A stretch of 64,000 bases of DNA from Salticus scenicus (Eukaryota > Arthropoda > Arachnida > Araneae > Salticidae): positions 198,965,542 to 199,029,541 of the forward strand of contig OZ005648.1 in assembly GCA_963930645.1 (NCBI GenBank), read 5' to 3'. Position 1 is the first letter of the stretch; every line of letters starts with the position of its first letter. The notes under the pieces were generated by a model. That model was not told the DNA's origin, did not search any database, and worked only from the letters and a program-made list of their open reading frames with translations. The translations under genes and the position numbers were made by a program. Positions 10,879-23,529 of this stretch are shown here, in pieces.

Positions 10879-13499
10879 TTTCAGATACTTTTACAAAAGT
10901 ATACTATTCCATGCATTCTTGAACTATAAATGCGATGACATAATTTATGAAAACGATAATATTTATACTTAAAAAGAATTCATTGCATTGAAACTTATTT
11001 AAAAAATTACTTTTTAATTACAACTTGCTCTATATATTACAACAATTCAGATTTAAGGAAAAAAAAAAAAAAAAGCTACATTAAAGTCACAATAATTTTT
11101 CGCAATAAAAGAAAAATGTCCCAAAAGACAGAAGAGTTCCCTAAAAAATTATTTTATTCAGCAGTGATTCACTTACAAATTAACTCCAAGTCACATAAAT
11201 AATAATTTTAAAAAATGAACAAAAGCCATAACAAGTATATTACAGTACAATAAACTCTCTTTTGTCGAACAATAAACTGCTGTAATCATGAATATTTTTC
11301 ACTCGCAAAAACCTTTTAAACTCTACCATTTAAAATGCATTACAGACATAAACTGAAGTTTTCACCAAACGTTTATATGCTCGTAATTACAGAGTTTTGT
11401 AACGAACACGGAGAAAATGTTTCTTTCACACACTTACCGCAGCTGTTACATTACTGCTGGTAGAAATTTAATAAATTTTCACGTACAGTAGAATTCCAAA
11501 ATGTTTCAAACTTTGCTGACTCGCTTCACAAATGCTACTTCTTAAAAAAAAAAAAAAGTTAGGGAGGGATGGAAAAATGCACAGCCGTCTTTGTTATTTT
11601 TTAGACTATGTCAGACGTAAAATGCAAAATTTGTAGTTGAAGAGCAGTTTTCCATAGAAGCATTTAAAATGCTTAAAAACATTTTTAAAAAGTAACAGCA
11701 GGTTTTCCTTGAATATATTCGTATAATGTTCTAGTTCTTATTACCAATTTTAAAAATATGTGAATAATCGCCTTTAACTAGAAAAATCAGAATACATAAT
11801 TGCTTTTTATGATTTCTAACACGAAGCATTTATTTATATATATATAGTGATGAATAATAATTATTATTTCTTTATTTTTTAATGACTTGCGATTCAGTGA
11901 AACGCTAAGACAATTAGAAGCGTGAAGAGCGAAGCAACATTAAAATAATCTTAAGGCCATATATATCGCATCTCAGAGCTTTTGAAGTTGTCAAGTTTTT
12001 ATTCATAAGAGATTTTTTTTAATATATTAAAAAAAAAAAAAAAGTATGTCGATGTTTTATTCATCACAATAGCCATTAAATTAAGAAGACCTAATGCGCA
12101 TGCAGAACAATGCAATAGCAAGAATATACCAATTAAACCTCAGTGCTAAGCGCCATCTGTTACCAGTACTATACCAATACAATAGGAATTCTTAGACACC
12201 AGCTTCGAATAGAACTTTTGCATTATTGCTCTTAAAAGGAAATAAATTAAAAAATAATAATAACTACCGTAGCTGCTTATTATATTTAAAAAAAAGTATA
12301 GGAAAATTTTATTGTTTCACTATATTAATTGTCATTTAAGTGCAAAAGGTCTGTTTTAGTCCTTCAACATTATTACTATAATGTAGGCTAAACATTTTAA
12401 AAAGCAAATGACTTTCGTCATTTTAATAAAAATCAAAGATTTGTGATTTTGCGCACATAAATTAATCTGATTGATTATCATCTCTGGGAAAATCTGTTTA
12501 GTCTGCTGCGAAGAAAATTTTGCCCATCTCGATGAAAATGAATAATGGCGAGTTTTGGAGGATTAACAATTGTTCTGACAGGTTTACAAAAACATAAACA
12601 ACTTTGGCGATTTTAAAAATGATAAATTATCAGAGATTTTCGTGTATGTAATAAATCGACAAAATAAGTAACTCTTTTCAGAATTTTTTTTTTTTTTTTT
12701 TTTTTGCTTGATAAGGGAAAAATATCTAACAAAATACAAACTTTTACCCTTTCGGTGAAATTCTTGGGAAATAAACAAAAATACTATAAAATTCATAAAA
12801 TAATTAATCTTTTAGAATGCTTTTGAAAGCTACATAACATGCATATTGGGGGTATGTTGGTAATGTTCTTGCCTTCTACGCATATGGCCTTTGGTCGATG
12901 AAAGGTTGGTCAATCATGATAATATTATTTAATGTATATGTTTTTATAGCAATGTTACAGCACTTTATGCTGTAAAATTGCATGTTCTTCTTCTTCTTTT
13001 TTTTTTCTTAGAGTGTTTTTTAAAATTACAATCATGCGTTTTTTCACAGCACCCTAAAAATTCATCACACAATGAGTTGGCAATTGTTTTACATGCGCAT
13101 TATGGTGCACTCTAACATGTTTTGCTTTCCTCTTTTTACAGTATAAACAATCATGTTTTTTTTAAAAATAACCTTGTCGATAAATAAATTCTCCAGTTAT
13201 TCAATTCTACATACTATATATATAATGTTAGAATATAATAAATAAGCATGTACACATATAAGAAATTTTCTGTTCAAATATAGTTCGAAAAATATCTGTG
13301 CTCTTCTTTAACGAACTATATCTTAAGGCGGATATATTGAATTAATATAAGATTACATGTATCCCCTTTTATTTGCATATCTTTTCCCGGGTTTCACAAG
13401 ATCTCTTTCAACGTTTTTCGCGTCGCATTTGGTTTTTTTATACTTGCATAAAAAATAAGTATGAGCTTATTTTAAAAGCAGCCTATAAGTAAATGGATC
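10879..13499. other. Intergenic stretch without recognisable genes
   Basis: A/T-rich with poly(A) runs at 11060-11074, 11542-11555 and 12030-12043 and poly(T) at 12684-12704. A block near 12385-12790, with repeated ...GACTTTCGTCATTTT... motifs and a conserved CCCTTTCGGTGAAATTCTTG, is a diverged copy of 16285-16660. Confidence 0.55.
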
Positions 13500-14072
13500 T
13501 ACACTGTTAAAAATAAAATGCTATATTTTATCAGAAAACTGGTTCCAGTTTAGCTGAACCCATATTTTCGTGCTAATTTTTACCCTTTTAGTAGTGTCAT
13601 TTTAGTAGTAATCATCATTTAAATGGTGAAACTTAGCAAAAAAATATTGATTGCAGCTAAACTGGAAACATTTTTCTAGTGAAACGTGTCTTTTTAAGAC
13701 TGTATTCTAGTACGAGAATTTTATCTAAAATAAGTATATTTTGCTTGTTTTTAGCATACATTTTTATCAGTGAGGATATTTATTTTTAAACCCCGACTAT
13801 AAAAAGGAAGGTTTTATAATTTTTAAACCTCTCTCTCTTTCTGTATGTGTGTGTCTATAATAAGTAAAAACTTTGTAAGCAATCACCATAAATAGCAGAA
13901 AATTCCCTCCAGTTGTCAGTTATAATGAATATTGTGTTTAATACTACAATATCTGATGATAAGGAACATCTTATAACTAAGTAGTAGAGTAATAATAATT
14001 ACACTACGCTGATATTTGGATAGCTAAGTAATAATAAAAAGTTCGTAAGAACATGTGAAAATGAAATTTTAA

Positions 14073-15204
14073 GGTGCCTGCCTACCTTTAAAATGCAATT
14101 TTCGGTCAAAACTCCGATTTTCTATTTTTGGGTTAGAATTAAAGCCTGACATTTTAGCTTTCTAAATCAGTTTGAATTTTGCTTCTATCTTTCTTAGAAC
14201 TTGAGTTACAGGCATAATATTATTTACTATTAGTCACTAATATTATTAATTTTAATATTAGTCACTCGCCAGTTTTTGAAACCGGATGTGACCGGAAATG
14301 ACCCGTCGTAAATGTTTGTTTACATAAATGTTTTACTTAATATAAACATCAAAATTTGCTACTGAATATAAAATGAATTTAAAAAAGAAAATAAAAAGCT
14401 TTGAAATAAACCAGGAACTTATTAAAATTATTTTTTGTTTAATAGGTAAAATCTTGTTTTTAAATCTGTTTTCGGCTTTTTCTCAAAATGAGATTTTTAG
14501 CATTTTGCTTTATCCCAAAACATCATGACTCCAAAAGTTATAATTCAAACGTTATGAAACTTTGACAAAATATTCTAGAGGGGTTTTGTTTTAAGGATTG
14601 AACTACAATTAATCTAGCTATATATATATATATATATATATACAGTAAAACCTCTCTAAGTTGGACACCTACGGTTCCAAGAAAAAGTGTCCAACTTAGA
14701 GAGGTGTCCAACTTATAGGGGTTAGACATAATGTTAATGGATACATTCCGTTCCGAGAAAAAGCGTCCAACTTAGAGGGGTGTCCAACTTATAGGGGTGT
14801 CCAACTTGAGAGGTTTCACTGTATATATTATCGATAGAAATTATAAACTGTCATGTATATTCATAATTTTTTCAGCATGTAAAAACGTTATCTTCTCTAA
14901 AATATTAAATAACATGGTTATAGTTTTGAGTGTAGTTCACTCCCTTAAGGACCTTTCAATAATCTAAGAAAAATGTACAGAATAAAAATATCTGTATTTA
15001 AATTTGACTTATGATGTTTTGTAAAAGTGCTTTTTTTTCGCAAATTTTATGCATATTTTGAGCCAAAATATAAAAATATTTTAAAATTTGAATTTTTATT
15101 TTCAGGTTATTCACTATTTTTTACTATATTTTATCATATAATGCACATAAATAGGCAAGTTTTGAATTAGTAAGAAAAATCACCTCCGACGGTAGGTAGG
15201 CACC
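14073..15204. mobile_element. TTAA-flanked (piggyBac-type) non-autonomous element
   Basis: TTAA at 14069-14072 and 15205-15208 flank inverted ends GGTGCCTGCCTACC and GGTGCCTACCTACC. The 1.13-kb interior has no transposase frame and carries a pogo-like element at 14643-14821. TTAA duplication is characteristic of piggyBac; assignment rests on the duplication and TIR alone. Confidence 0.65.
14643..14821. mobile_element. pogo-like MITE (179 bp) nested in the TTAA element
   Basis: TA-flanked ends CAGTAAAACCTCTCTAAGTT and inverted CAGTGAAACCTCTCAAGTT. The interior repeats GTCCAACTTAGAGNGGTGTC several times in both orientations, so the element is largely palindromic. Confidence 0.8.
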
Positions 15205-15208
15205 TTAA

Positions 15209-17833
15209 AATGAAAAGTACAATTGTTCGAAAGAAAAATATAGTTAAGAATATTGCTTCAGTTAACAGCACGGTATATTAATTTTTACATTAAAAGAATG
15301 TCATATCTAAATTTTACAATTTGAGGATATCAATAAATTACTGTTAATTTTAAACAGTTTTAAACAAAGTTAAATTGTGTTTCTCAATTTCTGTCTGTTA
15401 GAGTGCGCTCTCATATACCTGAATATTTTCAGATTTCCTTATAACTTACACATATGCTTTAGGAATATTGCATGTTTACTTTTAAAAATGACATAAACAT
15501 CACTTTTGATTTACATACAGCGACTTAAAGAAATAATTCGCATACATTAAGGTTTGTGAGAGGCATTTATTTATAGCATATTTTAATATCTTTATACCGC
15601 TCAAAATACAACAAAATTGGCAAACATTATTCAATTGTCTAGAAGGATTTTTTCTATTGACTAAGAGCACATCTAGCAACAGAATGGTTGGTGAATAATT
15701 TAACAAAATACTCTGCAATCAGTAGGCAAAAAGTAAATAAGATAAAGCTTAGTTATAAAATTTGCTTTTTTTAAATGATTAGGTTATATTTTCTTTCTTT
15801 CTTTTTCTCAGTCCCACGTACCCATTTTAAAGCTCCGTAGATCAACTTACTGTTTATTAGTATCGTTTAAAAGATTTTTAAATGTAAAAAAAAAAAAAAA
15901 TATCTTTGAAAGATTTTAATAGAGTATCAGAGACCTATAGCCGTTTTTGTTAACTTTCAGAAGAACATGGGGAAATCCTGTTCTTTACATTTCCGAGTTT
16001 TAAAAACACTACACCATGTGAACAATTTATACTAAAAAAAAAAAAAAAAAAAAAAACTCGTTTGTAAATCTTGCTAAATTTTTGAGCAGGAATTTACTAA
16101 AACGCAAGTGGTCTTTGCAACGCATAAGAATTTTTTAAATGAATGAGAAGGCGAGGGAAAAAGGGGGACAAAGTGAAGAAGACGGTATGTAGTAAAGAGT
16201 CGAAATTTTCCTATTAATCATATTAAAGATTCTGAAGGTGTATTTTAGACAGTCAGCGTCAATACCATAATGTAGGTAGACCAAATATTGCCCAAATCAA
16301 ACGACTTTCGGTATTTTGGTAAAAATAAAAGATTGGGAGCCTTGTGCATCAAAATCAATCTGATAAGTTGCCATCACCAGAAAAATTTGATTTCGCTGAT
16401 AATCTGTTCTTTGCCGGGGAAAATGAAGATGAAAGGTTTGGGAGACAGAAAATGATCTGACAATTTGACAAAAAATAAACGACTTTAGCCATTTCGAAGA
16501 AAAGAAAATATAAGAGGTTTCCGTGCATATAAAATGACCTAACAAGTTAGGTCAATTAGGTATTGCTGATAGGTATTGCTGATAACTCGCTCGTCGATCG
16601 GGGCAAAAATATTACAAAAAGCAAACTGTTTCGACCATTTCGGTGAAATGCTTGGGAATAATACTCATCTCAGTAGGAAAAATTGTAGGCATCTTAGACT
16701 ATATAAAAGCCTTCAAATACTAATCTTTTTTTTTTTTTCTTCTAGATTTAAAGCTCTTTTAAATAATACTAATAAAACGAAAGTTGATTAAACCCATAAT
16801 CCATTCTCGTGGTATTTATCAGAAGCTGATTTGCAGAACACTTGGAAAAAAAAAAAAAAGAACAACCTCATCAGTTTAAGAGAACAAGTCTTATAACTAA
16901 ACTTTATCTTATTTCTTTTCCGCTTTCCGAATCCAGAGTACTTTGTTCCTCATTTGCTGAACCCCATTTGTTTCTGCACAAATACTAAAACGCAATACCG
17001 ACAAAAGGTGGTCTTTTCAACGCATAAGAATTTTCGGAAAGAATGAGGGGGGGGGGGGAGAAATAAGAAGAAGGAAAAGTGAAGAGGAAAGAACATGGAA
17101 AAGAGCCGAAATTTCGTTTTGTGGTCGATGCAGATAAGGAGCGCTCACTCATGATGGATTGGGGATTTCTGGAGAAACTGCTTCTCAGCTTTCTTTTACA
17201 CAAAAAGGATTGAATTTTAAGAAAAGCTGTGAACTGCTATAAGGAGCTTTAGTCAAATGAAAAGAAGAAAAGAAAAAGAAAGGTATAACAGGATTAAATA
17301 TTCTTTTTAAGATCGTGACTTGCTAGTCAAAGTAACTGGGAGCGTTTTCGAAAATTTCTTCAACTACAAAAAGGACCAAATTAACTCTTTTATTCTAATT
17401 TTAAATATCCTGTGATTAGATTCGCTGTTTGAAAAGTTTAATTCGTTTCATTCATAATAAATCAAGTTTATTCATAGAAAAAAAGAAGTAAGAAGAATTG
17501 TTTTGTGAGAGATAGTTTCCAAAGGAGTAATGTTACGTAACAGTTTCCTTAAATAATTGTAAATGTGGTTACGAATTAAATCGATTTAGTTACATAAAAG
17601 AGACCATGTAAGAAAAGTGAGAAACAATTGATGTTTTATTAATAATCTGAATTTGAAACTTGATATATTGTTTAGGTTTATGTAATACTCATATATTTTA
17701 TTCTGATAATTTGTTTTTAAAAAAACTCAATTATTATATCAATTTCAAAATTTAATTATCAATAAAAACTACAATTAAAATATTAATTCCGAAAGAAAAA
17801 TATGCTGCATGATTTAAAGAGAACTAAATGTTT

Positions 17834-17873
<40 letters not shown>

Positions 17874-18594
17874 CTATTCTTTCAAAATTTAAATATTAAT
17901 AAAAATTACAAATGAAATGTTAATTCACGAGAAAAATATGCTGTGTGATTTAAAGAGAACTAAATGTTTATTTTATTTATTTATTTTTTATTTTTATTTT
18001 TTTTCCCTTAACGTCTTACATTATTCTACCGATAGAAAAAAATTTATTGGAAGTAAATATAAATGCTTCCAATAAAAGTAAATAAATTTATTTATTCATA
18101 GAAACATTATTCGAATAAATGTTTCAATTATTTCAACGGGCTGAAAAGGAAATATGAAATTTCCTGATAACATTATTTGCAATTTTTCTCCCTTAAATCT
18201 AAAAGTATTCCCAATATTTCCTTTTATTCTGCTTTATTATACACTATTAAAAATAAAGTCAAGTTTTTGCCATAAAAATTGTGCCAGATTAAACTAATTT
18301 AGAAACAACCAAAACTTTAAAAAATTTGATGCTACATTTTACTATTTCGTTACTAAAATGATGAACTTTATCACCAAATTCCTAAAAATATTTGTTGCTA
18401 AATAGATATTAGTTTCTGGTAAAACAATACACTGCATTTCCAACAGTATATAATAATTCAATTTAATATTACATCTTAATAAAAACAATAAAATCCAGTG
18501 GAATAAGCACCATATAACACGAGAATTACGCAATAACGCAGTAAATTATTTACCTGTAGTAATTGACAAATCTCAAAAGTTTTCGAATTTTTGG
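15209..18594. other. Intergenic stretch without recognisable genes
   Basis: Contains poly(A) runs at 15886-15900 and 16035-16056, a G-run at 17047-17059, an (AT)n microsatellite at 17838-17870 and repeated motifs described separately. A 2-copy block (AAAAATATGCTGYRTGATTT followed by AAAGAGAACTAAATGTTT) occurs at 17799-17835 and 17932-17970. Confidence 0.55.
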
Positions 18595-19168
18595 TTTTTG
18601 CATTTCAGTGAAATATAAAATGAATATCGGAATTTTAACGTTTTGTAGTATTTATTACGTAATACTTAAAATCATAATAAATACATGAAATGAAAGAACA
18701 ACTCAAACAGTTATACATACAAGCTTACAAGTGTTCAATGTGAGCACCTTTCGTGACACAGCACACACTTACAAGTGTTCAATGTGAGCAACGGCACACA
18801 TCAAGTCGATAGCCTAGTTCTTCCCAAACGTTGTTTAGTGTTTGTGGTTTAATTGTTGCAACAGCTGCCTCAATCCTGTTTCTTAGGTCGGATAGAAGAT
18901 AGGTTTCTCCTACCTAAGGGTTTCTTAGGTCCCTAAAAAACCCGACCTAATGGTTTCTTAGATCGGGTAGCGCCATTTTTTGCTACTAGCGCTTTCTAGA
19001 GCATGATTAGAGGCGCTAGCGCACAAGATTTCTAGCGCATGCGCGTACCAACAAACATAACTGTTTCATTTGCTCTTTCATTTCATGTATTGATTATGAT
19101 TTTATGTTTTACATAATAAATACTACAAATCGTTAAAACCGTGATATTCATTTAGAAACACCTGGTAT
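18595..19168 (-). mobile_element. mariner-like remnant with transposase C-terminus
   Basis: Long inverted ends share TTTTGTAGTATTTATTACGT-like sequence and ATACATGAAATGAAAGARCA (left about 18605-18700, right about 19075-19168). Inside, the minus strand of 18725-18815 twice encodes a short THxGAHIEHL-type ending typical of arthropod mariner-like transposases. An internal TTAGGTC/GACCTAA cluster at 18880-18970 forms local inverted repeats. The left terminus is too degraded for an exact boundary. Confidence 0.55.
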
Positions 19169-19316
19169 TTATCTTCTTTCCCGATATGTTATAGAATGAT
19201 GAAAAATGAAGAAATATAAGGTATAACCGAAGGAGAAATATAAAAATATACCACATAAAATAAATTCATTTAGATGCATTATCAAAATGGGCCCGTTTTG
19301 ATAAGCTTCATTAAAG

Positions 19317-19363
19317 CAGTGTGTGTCTGTGTGTGTGCGTGTGTGTGTGGGGGGGGAGAGGGG
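19317..19363. repeat. (GT)n/(G)n microsatellite
   Basis: GTGTGTCTGTGTGTGTGCGT-type tract followed by a run of nine G. No gene is associated. Confidence 0.8.
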
Positions 19364-20152
19364 GCTCCAAATAGCATAACTATTCTGCGGGTCTTTAAAA
19401 AACCTACTCGGCCCCTGACAATGCACCAGAAGCAAAAATCTGTCTATGGAGAAGATTTGACAACAAATTTTTGACATACGATCAATAAATCGATTATGCT
19501 CACAAATAAGTAGAGAAGTTGTTATCTCTATTTATAATAAATCGAAGAGTTTATCTGCAAACAAATGGAAAAATTCAGGGCATGACCATTTTCAAATCAA
19601 TGGCGGCCATTAAAAAAAAAAAAAAAAGATTTTGTATATATTTTATTCTTTTTCATATAAACTCTCAAAACTGTTTTAATTTTGAAGATACTACCTAAAA
19701 AATTTCACAACTCAAGACTGAAAGAAGATCAATAGCATTTATCTTAAAACAGCAAGTCTATTATTAAACAAAAAACAACTTTTTATCAAATAATAATAAC
19801 TTTCTAAAAATAATAATTTTTAAAGCCCCATTATCAAATATAAATTAGAAATTCCGGTAAAATTATTTAAAAGTATTGAGTCCTCTAGTTACGAAATTAG
19901 CTTTTGTGGGTTGTTGTGGCTAATAATGCTTATTGTTATCATAATACTTTTCTCTTTCTTATTGTTATCATAATATATATGGTTAAATCAAACAATTATT
20001 AAATTAATTAAATTATTAATTTGATTCAACATAATAAAAAAATAATAATTATAATAATAATTAATAAAATAAATGAATAAAAATACTTTACTTTCATTAT
20101 ATTATACAATTCCGTATTCGATACTCGTGCAGATCAAAAACTGTCATGTACA

Positions 20153-20640
20153 TCAGTGGTAGTCAGCTTGGTCCCTACCACCCATTAGTGGGCATTCCAG
20201 TATTTACGGTGGGCACTAGAGGGTTTTGTCCGACACTGAAGTATTGTCCCTTTTTTTAATTTAATTGACTTGTAAAAACATTAAAAAGAAAACATGCTAT
20301 ATTATATATTATACGTTTTGAATTGTTATAACTCTGCTTTATAAATTTTATAAAGTGAAGTTACTTTCTTACTTTATAAATCCCCATTAATATAGAACCG
20401 GTGGGCGGTTAGAAAATTTTATTAATAACAGGGATACAAAAGTGGACGTTAGTATAATAATATTGACAACATTAGTGTACATAATAGTAGGTAGTGCACA
20501 TATGTAAAATCCGTTGTGGCTGCAATAGCCTCCCTGTTCTGTAAAATAATACCTGTGGTGGTTATCAAAGCAGGGGATCCATCTCCTCCGCAAAAGATCA
20601 AAATTGTAATGCCATGTCTAAAGGACACTCTTAGCGGTGA
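20153..20640. mobile_element. hAT-like remnant (CAGTGGTAGTCAGC end)
   Basis: Begins CAGTGGTAGTCAGCTTGGTC and continues with CCCATTAGTGGGCATTCCAG, then later AACCGGTGGGCGGTTAGAAA. These resemble the terminal regions of hAT (ZBED-type) non-autonomous elements. No matching right end or 8-bp duplication was found, so the right boundary is approximate. Confidence 0.4.
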
Positions 20641-21483
20641 GTCGCCAATTGCTCATTGCATAGCTCGATTGTGAGGTAAAACCCACTCAACATTAACCTA
20701 AACCTCAATCTGAACCTACTATTAAACATTTATTGACTACAAATAATATAAAAAACGACATGAGATATTTTAATACAGTAGTTTCAAATACAGGAAAGGT
20801 TAAAGAATTCAGAGAATACTTTGTGTCTAAAACAGATAAGATATTGTTTTAAAAACACCAAGTTTTTTCTGTGTTTTTAAAATACATTCTCAAAATAAAC
20901 TCTCATTGCCTTCTAATTGATTAAAAAATATTATAAGAGTTAAAAAAGGAATCAATTTTTAAAAATGGCTACGAAGAATTACGTAGAATATAAACAAAAA
21001 CCTTGGGCATTGTATATAAGCATAAGAATATATATATATATATAATTTTTTTTTTTTGTTGTTGTTGTTGTTGTTGTTTCAAGAATAAAACTCAAAAAGT
21101 AGTTTCAAGGATATTCGTGCGAAAGATAGAAATAATTTTAAAAATTGATAATAAATTAAAAATTTGGATTGTAAAATTCCAAATTCCAAACAATATTTAC
21201 ATGTTTCCAAAAAATGTATTTTAATATTTTTAAGGTTATTTGAATGAAAAACTTTCTATAGGGTTTTATTTACTTATTAATAACGCAGAATTTCGCCAAA
21301 GTTACGTTGTAAGAAAAACTGATATTGTTTTCTTTTCGAAAACTCTCATATTAAATAAATCTCCAACTTCATTTATTATTCAGTTGCATCTTATTTTCTG
21401 TATTTTCTAGTTTATTTACTCGTGCATATAGCACAAGAAATGAAATGAATTTGTAACTTTAAAAAAAAAAAAAAAAAAAAAAA
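20641..21483. other. Intergenic stretch without recognisable genes
   Basis: Nothing coding. Holds a (TTG)n tract at 21057-21079 and a poly(A) tract at 21461-21484. Confidence 0.55.
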
Positions 21484-23310
21484 ACATGGAGTGACTCTAC
21501 TCGACTTTCCAAATATTAAGTAACTAACGGTTGTTTAAATAAATTAAGGTACAAAAAAAGTCTGAAATCATACAGCTATATCGAATATGGCATTTATCGT
21601 ATTCATTCACACACATACACGCATACATACATCACGAAAAATCGTGTAAAATCGTAGATATCTCTAAACGAGAAGCTCATGTCAAAACCAAAATTAGAGG
21701 TGTATAACTAGACATCATGACAGTCTCAAATATAAATTAGCAACATTCTACGACCATTCGTGTTTGGACTGTGCGAAATACAAAATTCATTTAAGAAATC
21801 ATGATTAAAGTACTATCCTTATATAGTATATAGAAGTAACAAACACATAATTTTTGCATAGTTATTAATTTTTACATTTTTTTAAAGTAGGAATACCTTT
21901 ATTCGTGTTATATTCTTTGTTAGTCTGTTTAGATATATTGTTTAGACGAAGAAATAGTTTTTGATTCATAAATTCGGTTAGTTAATGAAGAGATATACTA
22001 CCAAAATAGAGTGAGAAACTTTCAATATCCTTTGAAGCAAATGGCCGCAATTGCGTTGAGACACAATAATCCAAGTTGAACTTTCTGACTTGAAGTGTTT
22101 TATTTTACTTAAAATCTTGACAAAAATATTCCAGTGTTACATTAATTAAATTATATCTTTACAAAGAAATCATTCAAAAAAAAAAAAAAAAATTGCATGA
22201 TAAAAATAAGTTAATAAGGATGAGAACGGGAACACGGGGAGTACAGAGAAAAATGCGAAGAGTCCTTTTATTAGAGAAGTGGAAGAAAAATTGATCAAAG
22301 TTTGGCTCAGTTACTTTCTCATCAAAAACAACAATATAATCGTCAAACCTAAATCTCAAAGTAACCAAGAACAACACCCAACTTTCCGTTACGCTGTAAT
22401 CAGTATGATTTTTTAAAAAATATATTGGCGACCCTAATTTTAGCCAAAAATATCGATAAAAGGTTTTGGGAAAATGAAAGATGTACTTTAGAAATCTAAC
22501 CTCAGGAATTTTATTCACAATAGATGTTTTTACTTGTTATGGTTTCATAAACCTTTGTGAGCCGATACGAACTACATAACTTTCTTTTCGAAGAGCACAT
22601 CTGCTCTTTGCTATAAATGACAACGCTAGCAAAACTTTCATTCTATTTTATTTTATTGAGAAGAAATGAAAGCTATGCCAGCTAAAGATTTGCCTCTGAT
22701 CATTATTTATTTATTTATTTATTTATTGCAAGAAACAGAGAGAGATTAAATTAGATATTTCGCCAGCTAAGAAACTGCAAATTCTTGAATTTAAATGCAA
22801 TAAATGTTTTAGAATGGGATTTTTATAAATATGAGAATTGAATTAAAATTTGAGGGATAATATGTAATTTTGAATATGTGACTTTCGACATCACAGCTCG
22901 TTTATCCAAGTATTCAATATATACAGTATTCAAGCAAATTTATATTAAAAAAAAAAAAATTCTAAAAATAGTTATCAAATTTAACTACAGTATTGTACGA
23001 CATATTCTATTTCATTACAAAATAAAAAATCAGGAGTGACTCCACTCGACTTTCCGAACATTGAGAAATTAACAGTTTCGTAGATAAAGTAAAGAAAGAG
23101 GAGTTGTTAAACAAACAAAAGAGAGAAAACCATAATAGAGTATTTGAGTATTTTTCTCCATATATTACACGATGTTTTATATAACGCTACTGAACTTTGA
23201 ACCCATAGATCATAATGATAAAGAACTTTTCGTTGTGTATCTGTAAAACTCTATAAATGCTAGATTCGCCAAAATGTTTATAGTGCAACAGTGATTTATA
23301 ATATTCATAT
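21484..23310. repeat. Truncated copies of the GGAGTGACTCCACTCGACTT repeat
   Basis: Partial copies begin at about 21487 (GGAGTGACTCTACTCGACTT) and 23034 (GGAGTGACTCCACTCGACTT). The second runs through TTTATTTATATAAC-like sequence and the ATCATAATGATAAAGAA motif. They are outlying members of the family that is tandemly duplicated at 23530-25580. The interval between them (about 21760-23030) has no recognised feature. Confidence 0.6.
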
Positions 23311-23529
23311 AATAAACATAATTCATATAATAAATATTCATATAATATTCATATAAAAAAACCAATACAAAATATTGAATATTTAATTTATTATATAAGA
23401 ATATATAATAAAAAAAAGTTATATGATATTTCCTATTAAAAAATTATCATCTTTGTAAGATAATCGAACAATTATTAAAAAAAAAAAGATTTACATACTC
23501 AATGTAATTTTACACGCAAAAAAAAAAAA

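Larger units (their letters stand above)
12385..16720. repeat. Diverged duplicated blocks (12.4 kb and 16.3 kb)
   Basis: Blocks 12385-12790 and 16285-16660 share ordered motifs: ACGACTTTCGGTATTTTGGT-like near the start, AAATCTGTTTAGTCTGCTG / AATCTGTTCTTTGCCGGGG in the middle and TTTCGGTGAAATKCTTGGGA at the end. A second related pair is 16085-16190 and 16985-17100 (ACGCATAAGAATTTT, followed by GAATGAG). These look like old dispersed or tandem duplicates; no coding sequence. Confidence 0.5.
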